Source: Mucilaginibacter sp.
GTDB taxonomy: Bacteria; Bacteroidota; Bacteroidia; Sphingobacteriales; Sphingobacteriaceae
Direction of reading: 5' to 3'
Assembly: GCA_030445275.1 (NCBI GenBank)
Contig: JAUCSE010000045.1
Coordinates: 1 to 40,730 of the forward strand
Length of the DNA: 40,730 bases
Part shown: positions 33,554 to 40,730 of the stretch, piece after piece
Layout of the letters: each line of letters begins with the position of its first letter
How positions within the stretch are numbered: position 1 is the first letter of the stretch
Made by a program: the position numbers and the translations under genes
The notes under the pieces: generated by a model
What the model saw: the letters and a program-made list of their open reading frames with translations, nothing else
What the model was told of the DNA's origin: nothing
Databases searched by the model: none

Positions 33554-35380
33554 ATGGTTAAAAAGATATTTTTAATACTGTTCCTCTTAAATGGTTCATT
33601 TACACATGCTCAAACCATTAAAACCGACATATTGGTTATAGGCGGCGGGGCAAGCGGAACAGCAGCAGCTATACAGGGTGCGCGCAGCAAACTAAAAACC
33701 TTGCTGGTTGAACCAGGGCCATGGCTTGGTGGTAGTATGACAGCTGGAGGCATGTGTGTAGTTGAAGGGAACCGGAATCTGCCATCGGGTATTTGGGGCG
33801 AGTTCCGCAAGCGGCTTCACGAATATTACAAAACAACACGCGGATTTGATACTGCTTACAACGCCACGCTGCGTTTTGAGCCTTATACCGGCGCAGCCAT
33901 CCTCAAAAAAATAACGGATACAGTTAAAAATCTCACCGTAAAATTAAATACACCGTTTACAGCTATTGAAAAAGATGGTACCGGCTGGCAGGTCAGTATC
34001 ACCATAGATGGTAAAACCACTACCGTAAAAGCAAAGGTGGTAATTGACGGTACCGAAACTGGTGATGTGGCTGCAAAAGCCGGCGAGGCATTTGTTTCGG
34101 GTTTTGATAGTACACAGGATACCGGCGAGGCATTGGCCCCTCAAACTGCTTTACCTCGTATACAGGATATTACCTGGATAGCCATTGTAAAAGATTTTGG
34201 TAGAGCTGCCGACAGAACCATTGCCAAACCACAGGGTTACGATGCCAATGAATATGCCTGTTTAAAAGGTAAAAATATTACTAAAATGCTGAGCGATGGC
34301 AAGCTGCCGAATGATAAATACATGATTAAATGGGCAGGTTGCGGTAACCAATATCCAACTACTATTGATGACCTGAAACCAGCCAATCGTGATGCCTTTT
34401 ATGCCAAGGCGCGTTTGCATACTTTAGGATTGATATATTATTTGCAAACGGAGCTGGGTTTTAAAAATCTGGCCATCAGCGATGAGTATCCAACACCTGA
34501 CCATCTGCCTTACCTGCCTTACATCCGCGAAGCGGGACGCAGCCGGGGCCTGGTGCGTATGGTGCTGGATGATGTGTACAAACCATATGACCGCGAATCA
34601 AAATTGTACCGTACTGCTATAGCTGTGGGTGATGCTTCGCCGGGACAGCATTATGGCGAGGGTACTGCTCCTAAAACAAATTATCAACCTTTTATGACTT
34701 ACAGCATCCCCTTGGGGGCTATTGTTTTAAAGGATCTGGATAATTTATTAGTTACAGAAAAGGCCATGTCGGTATCGCACCTGGTAAATGCCAGCAGTAT
34801 GTATCCTTCAGTTCAAATGAGTATAGGGCAAGGTGCGGGTGCAACAGCTGCTTTTTGCGCGTTCTTTAAAACCACCACCAAAAAGCTGAATGCAAGGGTT
34901 ATTCAGGGCGAATTGCTTGACTTTAAAGCGTATTTGCTGCCGTTTGCTGATATAAAACAAAATGATCCGTACTGGAGGTCGATTCAACAGATAGCGGCAA
35001 CCGGTTTGTTGAAAGGGATACAAAGAACAGGAGGAAACAGCGGGCAATTATTTTTTATGCCCGATTCTGTAGTGAGCACTGCCGAGGTTGAGCCTTTTTT
35101 TAAGGAGATATATGCCCGTGCCTTTTTATGGTTTAATAAAGAAAAGCCGGCAGAAAAATTTACGCAGGGTAACCTGCTGTCACTCATCAGTGAGATCACC
35201 TTAACTGATCCCAAAACTGTGCAGATCAGTATGCAAAAAGCCTGGAAAACGCAATATAAATTTACTTCTGATTTTGATATGAACCGATCGGTTACCCGCC
35301 GTGAATTTGCGGTTTTAGCCAACAAGTTCTTAAATCCATTTGCCCGCACGGTGGGTGTTTCAGGCAGGATGGTGAATTGA
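33554..35380 (+). CDS. Exported FAD-dependent oxidoreductase (FAD_oxidored type)
   Basis: 608 residues. A signal peptide (MVKKIFLILFLLNGSFTHAQ) precedes a dinucleotide-binding DILVIGGGASGTAAAIQGAR and LVEPGPWLGGSMTAGGM motif, the family pattern of FAD_oxidored (PF12831) proteins found in Bacteroidota. Further on are IDGTETGDVAAKAGE (about 155-170) and the VGDASPGQHYGEG region. The substrate is unknown; relatives are often linked to carbohydrate oxidation. The cofactor would have to be inserted before export or the protein taken by Tat, but no twin-arginine is seen. It is monocistronic. Confidence 0.85.
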   Translation: MVKKIFLILFLLNGSFTHAQTIKTDILVIGGGASGTAAAIQGARSKLKTLLVEPGPWLGGSMTAGGMCVVEGNRNLPSGIWGEFRKRLHEYYKTTRGFDTAYNATLRFEPYTGAAILKKITDTVKNLTVKLNTPFTAIEKDGTGWQVSITIDGKTTTVKAKVVIDGTETGDVAAKAGEAFVSGFDSTQDTGEALAPQTALPRIQDITWIAIVKDFGRAADRTIAKPQGYDANEYACLKGKNITKMLSDGKLPNDKYMIKWAGCGNQYPTTIDDLKPANRDAFYAKARLHTLGLIYYLQTELGFKNLAISDEYPTPDHLPYLPYIREAGRSRGLVRMVLDDVYKPYDRESKLYRTAIAVGDASPGQHYGEGTAPKTNYQPFMTYSIPLGAIVLKDLDNLLVTEKAMSVSHLVNASSMYPSVQMSIGQGAGATAAFCAFFKTTTKKLNARVIQGELLDFKAYLLPFADIKQNDPYWRSIQQIAATGLLKGIQRTGGNSGQLFFMPDSVVSTAEVEPFFKEIYARAFLWFNKEKPAEKFTQGNLLSLISEITLTDPKTVQISMQKAWKTQYKFTSDFDMNRSVTRREFAVLANKFLNPFARTVGVSGRMVN

Positions 35381-35419
35381 AATACAGGTTATTTCTCTTA
35401 GGCTTCGTTTAATAAAATG

Positions 35420-35508
35420 CGTCATTGCGAGCGTAGCGTGGTAATCCCCGACTTACAGACCGGCCCTGTACATCGGGGATTGCCACGTCGTTCCTCCTCG
35501 CAATGACG
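35420..35508. repeat. Family A palindromic repeat, copy 5
   Basis: CGTCATTGC at 35420-35428 and GCAATGACG at 35500-35508 are the outer arms, with AATCCCCGA and TCGGGGATT as inner arms. It is followed at once by a different hairpin. Confidence 0.8.
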
Positions 35509-35517
35509 TGATGGTTG

Positions 35518-35580
35518 AGTGGAACGTTGACACACAGTGTCAACGTTCCACTTTTGTTCCACTTTTGTTCCACTTTTGTT
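35518..35580. repeat. Perfect 16-base hairpin overlapping a triple 11-base tandem repeat
   Basis: AGTGGAACGTTGACAC (35518-35533), loop ACA, and its complement (35537-35552). The right arm runs into three exact copies of CCACTTTTGTT at 35548-35558, 35559-35569 and 35570-35580. The region lies between two converging genes and could terminate them, but the tandem part is unexplained. Confidence 0.85.
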
Positions 35581-35627
35581 CGGTTTTTGGGGACACTGGA
35601 ACAACGGAACACGGAACATTCCCCTGC

Positions 35628-36146
35628 CTATTCCGATTTTAAAATGGCATACATGTGCTTATCCATCACTTCGCCGTTTTTAATAACCGCGTTGCGCATA
35701 ATACCTTCTTTAACATATCCGGCCTTTTCCAGTACCCGCATAGAAGGGCTGTTTTTGCCGAATACGCCTGCTTGCAAACGAATGATGTCTAAATTCTTAA
35801 ATGCATAATCGGTTAATATTCTTACTGCTTCTGTTATTATGCCCTGGTTCCAGTAAGGTTCGCCAAGCCAGTAGCCTATTTCGGCTGTTTTACGGTTCAC
35901 ATCATTCATTAAAGTAATGGCTATACCCCCACAAGCCTGGCCGTCAACTATAATGGCAAAGTTGGTAAGCTGCTGCTGCTGTTGCATAAAAGCGACCCAA
36001 CTAATCGCATCTTGCATGGTATAGGGATATGGGAACCTGTCCATTAAAAAAGGGGTTATATTGGGATTGTCTGCATATTTCTGCAGTGATTCCTCGTCAC
36101 CTTCTTGCCAACTTCTTAAAACAAATCCTGTTCCGCGTAATTCCAT
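35628..36146 (-). CDS. GNAT family N-acetyltransferase (RimJ/RimL-like)
   Basis: 172 residues, a single GNAT domain. It starts FVLRSWQEGDEESLQKYADNPNI, then CGGIAITLMNDVNRKTAEIGYWLGEPYWNQGIITEAV (acetyl-CoA loop with Gln-Gly in place of Arg/Gly) and RLQAGVFGKNSPSMRVLEKAGYV, typical of the RimJ/RimL branch. Such enzymes acetylate protein N-termini or small amines; substrate unknown. Divergent from the S9 peptidase. Confidence 0.9.
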   Translation of the reverse strand: MELRGTGFVLRSWQEGDEESLQKYADNPNITPFLMDRFPYPYTMQDAISWVAFMQQQQQLTNFAIIVDGQACGGIAITLMNDVNRKTAEIGYWLGEPYWNQGIITEAVRILTDYAFKNLDIIRLQAGVFGKNSPSMRVLEKAGYVKEGIMRNAVIKNGEVMDKHMYAILKSE

Positions 36147-36236
36147 TTTGTAACAATAAAATATCTAAAAATAACAATCATTATTGAAACTGTTAAATTG
36201 CGTGTGTTTTACCGGCGTTTTGCTGCTTACAGATAT

Positions 36237-38603
36237 ATGAAAAAACTACTTACTTTATTATTACTCATCAATACTACGGGTGTATTTGCTCAAAAGCTTG
36301 ACACCCTTACCATCGAAAAGATCATGCGCGACCCTAAATGGATAGGGGTATCACCATCCAATATTCGCTGGAGTGATGATAGCAAAAAGATCTATTTTAA
36401 ATGGAACCCCGACAAAACGGATCTCGACGAATGGTATGCAATTACACCTGTCAGTACCAAGCCACAAAAAGTAAGTCTTGCCGAGCAGCGCGCGCTAACA
36501 GCTCCGGGGGGTAACTGGAATAAAAATCACACCCAAAAAGTTTACGAAAAAAATGGCGACCTGTTTCTGGAGGATATCAAAACAGGTAAAATTACCCAGC
36601 TAACCAGCACCGAACAGCAGGAGAGTACCCCGGTTTTTAGTGGCGATGAAAGTAAGATTATATTTAAGCAGGGCAATAACCTGTACTCCCTTAAACTTAA
36701 CGGGGGGCAGTTGGTACAGCTAACCAATTTTGTACGTTCAGCGAAGGATAAGAGTGGATATGAAAAGCTTAACGATCAGGAGTTATGGCTCAAAAAGCAA
36801 CAGTTAGAACTGTTTGATATCATCAAAAAAGAAGCAAAAGAAGATAAGCTTGATTCGGCTAATGACGCGGCTTTAGAGCCTCAAAAAATAAGAGAACTGG
36901 TTACTGGCGATGACCGGGTAAACTCGGTTAAGATAAGTCCTGATAATAAATACATCACTTATAGATTAACTAAAGCGGCCAGTGGCGTAAAGGAAGCCAT
37001 AGTGCCCAATTATGTAACCTCATCGGGGTTTACAGAGGATATCCCAAACCGCTCTAAAGCAGGCAGGCCATCGTCCACTTCCGAAACATTTATTTTTGAT
37101 ACCCGCCGCCAGTTAGTTTATCCTGTTATCACGAGCGATATTCCTGGTATAAAAGATCTGCCCGATTATGTTAAGGATTACCCCAAAGAGCTGGAAGAAC
37201 GAAAAAAACTGAATGCCGACAGAAAGGTAACTATCGAAGGCCTGTTTTGGAGTGCCGACAGCAAAAATGCGGTTGTAATTATCAATGCACAGGATAATAA
37301 GGACCGGTGGATCATGCGCCTTGAGCCGGTAACCGGTAAGCTTACCCTGCTTGATCGCCAGCGTGATGAAGCCTGGATCGGTGGTCCCGGTATTGAGGAT
37401 TCGCAGGCGGGTAATGCCGGATTTACTGATGACACCCATTTTTACTTCCAGAGCGAAGCCAGCGGGTATTCGCACATTTATTTGGTTGATGTGGTTAGCG
37501 ATACAAAAAAACAATTGACCAGTGGCAAGTGGGAGGTGCAAACCCTGCAATTATCAAACGATAAAAGGACATTTTACTTTACCGCGAATATAGAGCACCC
37601 AGGCGTTACGCATTTTTATAGCGTACCGGTAAGTGGTGGCAAACCGGTTAAAATAACCGGCATGAAAGGCGGTAACAATGTAACGCTTTCGCCTGATGAA
37701 AAATGGCTGGCTATCCGTTATTCTTATTCAAATAAACCCTGGGAATTATATGTGCAGCCCAATAAGCCGGGTGCAAAAGCCGAGCGGGTAACCAATTCAG
37801 TTAGTGCCGAATTTGAATCATACCCTTGGCGCGATCCGGAGATCATCACGTTTAAAAACCGTTATGGCAATGATGTTTACGCACGCCAGTATCTGCCTAA
37901 AAAAGCCGATCCGGCCAAGCCTGCTGTTATTTTTGTGCATGGCGCGGGGTATCTGCAAAACGTAACCTATTCCTGGAGCTATTATTTCCGCGAGTTTATG
38001 TTTAATAATATGCTGGCTGATAATGGTTATACCGTGCTTGATATTGATTATACCGCGAGTGCAGGCTACGGCCGTGACTGGCGCACCGGGATATACCGCC
38101 ATATGGGTGGCAAGGATTTGACCGATCAGGTTGACGGTGCAAAATACCTGGTTGAAAAGTACGGCGTTAACCCTAAACACATAGGTTTATATGGCGGATC
38201 ATACGGGGGCTTTATCACGCTGATGGCTATGTTTACCGAGGCTGATGTTTTTGCAGCTGGCGGCGCTATTCGTTCGGTGACCGACTGGGCACATTATAAC
38301 CATGAGTATACTTCCAATATTTTAAATGAGCCTTTTACTGATGAAAATGCTTACCGCAAAAGTTCACCCATATATTTTGCCAATGGCTTAAAAGGCAACC
38401 TGCTGATGCTGCATGGCATGATTGATCAGAATGTGAATTACCAGGATATTATCCGTCTCACCCAAAAACTAATTGAGTTACATAAGGAGAACTGGGAACT
38501 GGCCTCATACCCGGTAGAAGATCATGGCTTTGAACAACCAAGCAGCTGGACGGATGAGTATAAACGTATTTATAAACTGTTTGAACAGACGCTGAAAAAG
38601 TAA
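36237..38603 (+). CDS. S9 family prolyl oligopeptidase, exported
   Basis: 788 residues from the ATG at 36237; the upstream in-frame start would add a basic extension before the signal peptide (MKKLLTLLLLINTTGVFAQ). The N-terminal half is a beta-propeller with WD40-like PD40 repeats (SWSADSKN, TLSPDEKW and others), the C-terminal half the peptidase S9 hydrolase. The triad is Ser655 (YGGSYGGF), Asp730 (MIDQNVN) and His763 (EDHGFEQP). It cleaves peptides, probably dipeptidyl peptides, in the periplasm. Confidence 0.94.
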   Translation: MKKLLTLLLLINTTGVFAQKLDTLTIEKIMRDPKWIGVSPSNIRWSDDSKKIYFKWNPDKTDLDEWYAITPVSTKPQKVSLAEQRALTAPGGNWNKNHTQKVYEKNGDLFLEDIKTGKITQLTSTEQQESTPVFSGDESKIIFKQGNNLYSLKLNGGQLVQLTNFVRSAKDKSGYEKLNDQELWLKKQQLELFDIIKKEAKEDKLDSANDAALEPQKIRELVTGDDRVNSVKISPDNKYITYRLTKAASGVKEAIVPNYVTSSGFTEDIPNRSKAGRPSSTSETFIFDTRRQLVYPVITSDIPGIKDLPDYVKDYPKELEERKKLNADRKVTIEGLFWSADSKNAVVIINAQDNKDRWIMRLEPVTGKLTLLDRQRDEAWIGGPGIEDSQAGNAGFTDDTHFYFQSEASGYSHIYLVDVVSDTKKQLTSGKWEVQTLQLSNDKRTFYFTANIEHPGVTHFYSVPVSGGKPVKITGMKGGNNVTLSPDEKWLAIRYSYSNKPWELYVQPNKPGAKAERVTNSVSAEFESYPWRDPEIITFKNRYGNDVYARQYLPKKADPAKPAVIFVHGAGYLQNVTYSWSYYFREFMFNNMLADNGYTVLDIDYTASAGYGRDWRTGIYRHMGGKDLTDQVDGAKYLVEKYGVNPKHIGLYGGSYGGFITLMAMFTEADVFAAGGAIRSVTDWAHYNHEYTSNILNEPFTDENAYRKSSPIYFANGLKGNLLMLHGMIDQNVNYQDIIRLTQKLIELHKENWELASYPVEDHGFEQPSSWTDEYKRIYKLFEQTLKK

Positions 38604-38626
38604 GTAGCAGCAATAGAAAAAGACTA

Positions 38627-38663
38627 ATGAACTTTCGTTCTTCTGTGATGGGCGAAAGTTCAT
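38627..38663. terminator. Hairpin between S9 peptidase and lipoprotein genes
   Basis: Perfect 11-base arms, ATGAACTTTCG at 38627-38637 and its complement at 38653-38663, with a 15-base loop. On the minus strand it is followed by AGTCTTTTTC, so it suits the lipoprotein gene best. Confidence 0.55.
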
Positions 38664-38677
38664 AGCAAAAGAGGTTT

Positions 38678-39127
38678 TTACCTGCTGGCTTTAAGATCAA
38701 TTATAACTTTGGTATAGAATACATCATTATACGTATCCGGCACGCCATCATACAAATTATCAGACTTAAACTCCAGGTTATGATCAGTTAAGATTATAAT
38801 CTCATATGTTATTGAATTAACGTTGCCATGTCTGTCATCAGTAGTGATCTTCAGGTACTTTTTACCGTTTGAGCTGTTGACTGCATAAGTAGTAGTTTCA
38901 TCATCATCAACAGAAGGCCCTGTTACAGATCCGTTACTATTAAAGGTTACTTTGTCTTCACCTGTATCCTCAGATCCGATAAGTTTATCATTTTTATCAT
39001 AATAAGACATCGTAGAACTGGTTACCGTCCAGGTACCAACAATTGAAATACTTGTGGCCGGATATTTATCTTTCCTGCAGGAAAATAAAAGCAGGCAAAG
39101 CATAAAAGCAGGGAATAATTTTTTCAT
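38678..39127 (-). CDS. Small lipocalin-like lipoprotein
   Basis: 149 residues. The signal peptide ends in LLFSC, Cys17, a lipobox. The remaining part is beta-rich with IVGTWTVTSSTMSY near the start and short strands separated by turns, the shape of the lipocalin-like domains often found in Bacteroidota lipoproteins. No catalytic motif is seen, and its function is unknown. It is monocistronic. Confidence 0.75.
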   Translation of the reverse strand: MKKLFPAFMLCLLLFSCRKDKYPATSISIVGTWTVTSSTMSYYDKNDKLIGSEDTGEDKVTFNSNGSVTGPSVDDDETTTYAVNSSNGKKYLKITTDDRHGNVNSITYEIIILTDHNLEFKSDNLYDGVPDTYNDVFYTKVIIDLKASR

Positions 39128-39184
39128 ATTATAAGGTTAGGTTTGAATTTTAAACTGAGTTTTATACGTTTTAAGAATGGCAAA

Positions 39185-39256
39185 TGTTGCCTCCTCTTAC
39201 TCGTATCCCTACAGGTGGGAGCATAGTTGTCCGTGAGGACACAGGCAACGGAGGTA
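39185..39256. repeat. Structured multi-stem intergenic element
   Basis: GTTGCC (39186-39191) pairs with GGCAAC (39244-39249) around two inner hairpins: TCCC with GGGA (39206-39220) and TGTCC-GTGA-GGACA (39228-39241). The sequence is of unusual composition for its surroundings and has the look of a small dispersed element. Confidence 0.6.
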
Positions 39257-39259
39257 GGT

Positions 39260-39589
39260 TTAACCTGGAATAATTTGAAATTCATCGGTTCCGTCTATTC
39301 TTTCCAACTCAACTCCGGTAGGAAGATTTAAATACGGAATAATTGATTTATCGTAATTTGCAATTGTGTTTACATCATAGATCATGGAATTATTAGGATC
39401 ATCAACATAGTTTTGATCCTCGGTTCCTGAAAAGAAACGCCAGCCGCTATCTTTATCAAAACCTGATTCTTCCCGATACATGTATATTACTTTTAGCCCA
39501 TCAACAGTGATCTTGTCAGTAGCCATACATCCGCCCATTGGTGGAATAAGCCTTAAAATTTCATCCGCTTTAAGTTTGAAGTTTTTCAT
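39260..39589 (-). CDS. DUF2185 (Imm33-like) protein
   Basis: 109 residues from the ATG at 39589 (the upstream TTG is not favoured). GGCMATDKITVDGLKVIYMYREE, SGWRFFSGTEDQNYVDDPN and IYDVNTIANYD are diagnostic of the DUF2185 family, which in other genomes counts as an immunity protein (Imm33) of polymorphic toxin systems. No signal peptide. No toxin gene is adjacent, so its role here is open. It is divergent from the small lipoprotein at 39636. Confidence 0.82.
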   Translation of the reverse strand: MKNFKLKADEILRLIPPMGGCMATDKITVDGLKVIYMYREESGFDKDSGWRFFSGTEDQNYVDDPNNSMIYDVNTIANYDKSIIPYLNLPTGVELERIDGTDEFQIIPG

Positions 39590-39608
39590 TGTGTGGCTCA
39601 AGTTCTAT

Positions 39609-39616
39609 TAAATTTG
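39609..39616 (+). promoter_or_regulatory. -7 box of the lipoprotein gene promoter
   Basis: TAAATTTG, an exact TAnnTTTG match, lies 19 bases before the ATG at 39636; a TTG 17 bases further upstream may be the -33 element. Confidence 0.4.
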
Positions 39617-39635
39617 TAATATCACCCAAGTAAAT

Positions 39636-40052
39636 ATGAAAAAAATATGGCTGTTTTTAATTTTTTCCTGTACGGGCTGTAGCAGTAAGTCCGATGCTCC
39701 CGTAATTCATGTTAGTTTGGTTAATGATAGGCATGCGGTAAAGATCAGTGGTTTGGATAATGCCGTGATTCAGGAAATTAGTCGTGACTCCGCTGGTGGT
39801 GCCTGGCAAAGTCTTGTACCGGTTTACCGGATGCCTGCCGATACGGATCTGAAAAGCTATCAGCCGATGCAGCCGGGGGCGTATCAGGTTAAGGATGGCG
39901 CTGTTATTTTTACACCTGATACTCCGTTTACAGCTAACCAGACTTACTTTGTACGGTACTATAAATTTGATACCGGTAATAAGGCAACTGATTTTATTAC
40001 GGGGCATAACAGGCCGGGAAGTTTACACTATTCTGATTTAGTATTTAAGTAA
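39636..40052 (+). CDS. Hypothetical small lipoprotein
   Basis: 138 residues. The short signal MKKIWLFLIFSCTGC gives Cys15 as the lipid site. The rest is a beta-rich protein with VIFTPDTPFTANQTYFVRYYKF, reminiscent of immunoglobulin-like fold strands but with no domain I can name. Its function is unknown. It precedes the rimP promoter on the same strand. Confidence 0.6.
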   Translation: MKKIWLFLIFSCTGCSSKSDAPVIHVSLVNDRHAVKISGLDNAVIQEISRDSAGGAWQSLVPVYRMPADTDLKSYQPMQPGAYQVKDGAVIFTPDTPFTANQTYFVRYYKFDTGNKATDFITGHNRPGSLHYSDLVFK

Positions 40053-40070
40053 TATTCTGTCGTGAATCGC

Positions 40071-40100
40071 TTGAAAATCAAATATAATTATGTATATTTG
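40071..40100 (+). promoter_or_regulatory. Promoter of the rimP-nusA operon
   Basis: TTG at 40071-40073, 19 bases, then TATATTTG at 40093-40100: an almost perfect Bacteroidota primary-sigma promoter (-33 TTG, N19, TAnnTTTG). The start site would be near 40107. Confidence 0.65.
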
Positions 40101-40113
40101 CACCTAATTAAAA

Positions 40114-40146
40114 AAAAGAGGGGGCGATTAGTCCCCTCTTTTATTT
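40114..40146 (+). terminator. Terminator-like hairpin in the rimP-nusA leader
   Basis: AAGAGGGG (40116-40123) pairs with CCCCTCTT (40133-40140), extended by flanking A and T bases, and is followed by TTATTTTA. It starts only about ten bases after the expected transcription start and 40 bases before the rimP ATG, so it can only act on the rimP-nusA transcript, as an attenuator or a site of NusA-dependent control. Confidence 0.65.
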
Positions 40147-40183
40147 TATCAATCAAATTATCAATCAAAAACACCGAAGGGTA

Positions 40184-40648
40184 ATGAATATTGAAAAGAG
40201 AGTAAAAGAGCTGGTTGAGGAAAAGATAGCCGATAAGCCGAATTTGTTTTTAGTGGACGTTAAAATGCACTCAAACGGCAAGCTTATCGTTCTTATTGAT
40301 GGGGATAACGGACTGGGTATTGATGATTGTGTACAGGTAAGCAGGCATGTTGGCTTTCATTTAGAAGAAGAAAATGTGATTGAAACCGCTTATAACCTGG
40401 AAGTATCATCGCCGGGAATTGATTTTCCGCTATCATCGCCAAGGCAATATGCCAAAAACATAGGGCGTAACTTAGCCATTAAAATGGCCGACGGAGCTAA
40501 AAGAGAAGGAACGTTAACAGCCATCACAGAAGATGCTGTTATTATTGAAGAAAAAATAAAGGAAAAAGGGAAAAAAGCTGCGACTGTTGAAAGCGTTATC
40601 CCCATTGATCAAATAACAGAAACAAAAGTTTTAATATCATTTAAGTAA
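40184..40648 (+). CDS. rimP: Ribosome maturation factor RimP
   Basis: 154 residues. RimP helps maturation of the 30S subunit. The two-domain family is recognised by LIVLIDGDNGLGIDDCVQVSRHVGFHLEEE, the YNLEVSSPGIDFPLSSPRQYAKNIGRNL strand and the C-terminal IPIDQITETKVLISFK. It lies four bases before nusA, the classic order. Confidence 0.95.
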   Translation: MNIEKRVKELVEEKIADKPNLFLVDVKMHSNGKLIVLIDGDNGLGIDDCVQVSRHVGFHLEEENVIETAYNLEVSSPGIDFPLSSPRQYAKNIGRNLAIKMADGAKREGTLTAITEDAVIIEEKIKEKGKKAATVESVIPIDQITETKVLISFK

Positions 40649-40652
40649 GAAA

Positions 40653-40730
40653 ATGAGCAATATTAATTTAATTGATTCTTTCCAGGAATTCAAAGATTTT
40701 AAAAACATCGATCGTCCAACGATGATGAGC
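40653..40730 (+). CDS. nusA: Transcription termination/antitermination factor NusA, start only
   Basis: Only the first 26 codons are in the window, reading MSNINLIDSFQEFKDFKNID, the N-terminal domain that binds the RNA polymerase flap. The assignment relies on this sequence and the universal rimP-nusA order. Truncated by the window end, not broken. Confidence 0.85.
   Translation, partial: MSNINLIDSFQEFKDFKNIDRPTMMS

Noticed and set aside
35409..35619. Minus-strand open frames over the family A repeat and the 11-base tandem array
   Set aside because: Their codons are made entirely of repeats, so they are not genes.

Overview
The window looks like a chromosomal segment of a Bacteroidota bacterium of the family Sphingobacteriaceae, most likely Mucilaginibacter or a close relative (inferred from protein style and gene content, not from a database search). 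Supporting signs are the menaquinone (futalosine) genes, the rpmF-plsX-fabH-accB-accC cluster, S9 and DUF3857 exported proteins, many lipoproteins with a Cys close to the N-terminus, almost no Shine-Dalgarno sequences, TTG starts, and promoter -7 boxes of the TAnnTTTG type. No rRNA, tRNA, CRISPR array or complete insertion sequence was seen.

Layout. 1-137: possible end of a mobile element with an unidentified partial reading frame. 181-3453: M28 peptidase lipoprotein, rpiB and tatC on the minus strand. 3530-8368: a minus-strand block in the order yceD, rpmF, plsX, fabH, accB, accC for ribosome and fatty-acid/phospholipid initiation. 8589-10327: two tandem paralogous genes that read as single-chain HigB-HigA (toxin-antitoxin) fusions. 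10418-12740: a DUF5009 membrane protein and pdxA. 12972-16924: rsmA, an EcsC-like gene, a D-2-hydroxyacid dehydrogenase, greA and a HIT protein. 17083-22276: ruvC, aat and two DUF3857/transglutaminase-like proteins, one with the catalytic Cys and His both changed to Ser. 22553-26732: hflX, an alpha/beta hydrolase lipoprotein, mqnD and mqnB. 26940-32785: a PTPS-type pterin synthase with folE, then fabD and a 1243-residue polytopic sensor kinase. 32903-40052: a DinB/YfiT protein, an exported FAD oxidoreductase, a GNAT, an S9 peptidase, two small lipoproteins and an orphan DUF2185 (Imm33-like) gene. 40184-40730: rimP and the start of nusA.

How the genes relate. PlsX, FabH, AccB/AccC and FabD feed early fatty-acid and phospholipid synthesis; MqnB and MqnD are consecutive-pathway enzymes of the futalosine menaquinone route; FolE and the PTPS homologue form a two-gene pterin operon; RimP/NusA, GreA, RsmA, RpmF and YceD serve transcription and ribosome assembly.

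The least ordinary features are the two HigB-HigA fusions with a shared, apparently leaderless promoter; the Cys/His-to-Ser twin of the DUF3857 pair; terminator-like hairpins just downstream of the probable promoters of greA and rimP-nusA; and a dense set of intergenic palindromic repeats of at least four families, several of which supply the stop codon or last residues of the neighbouring gene.
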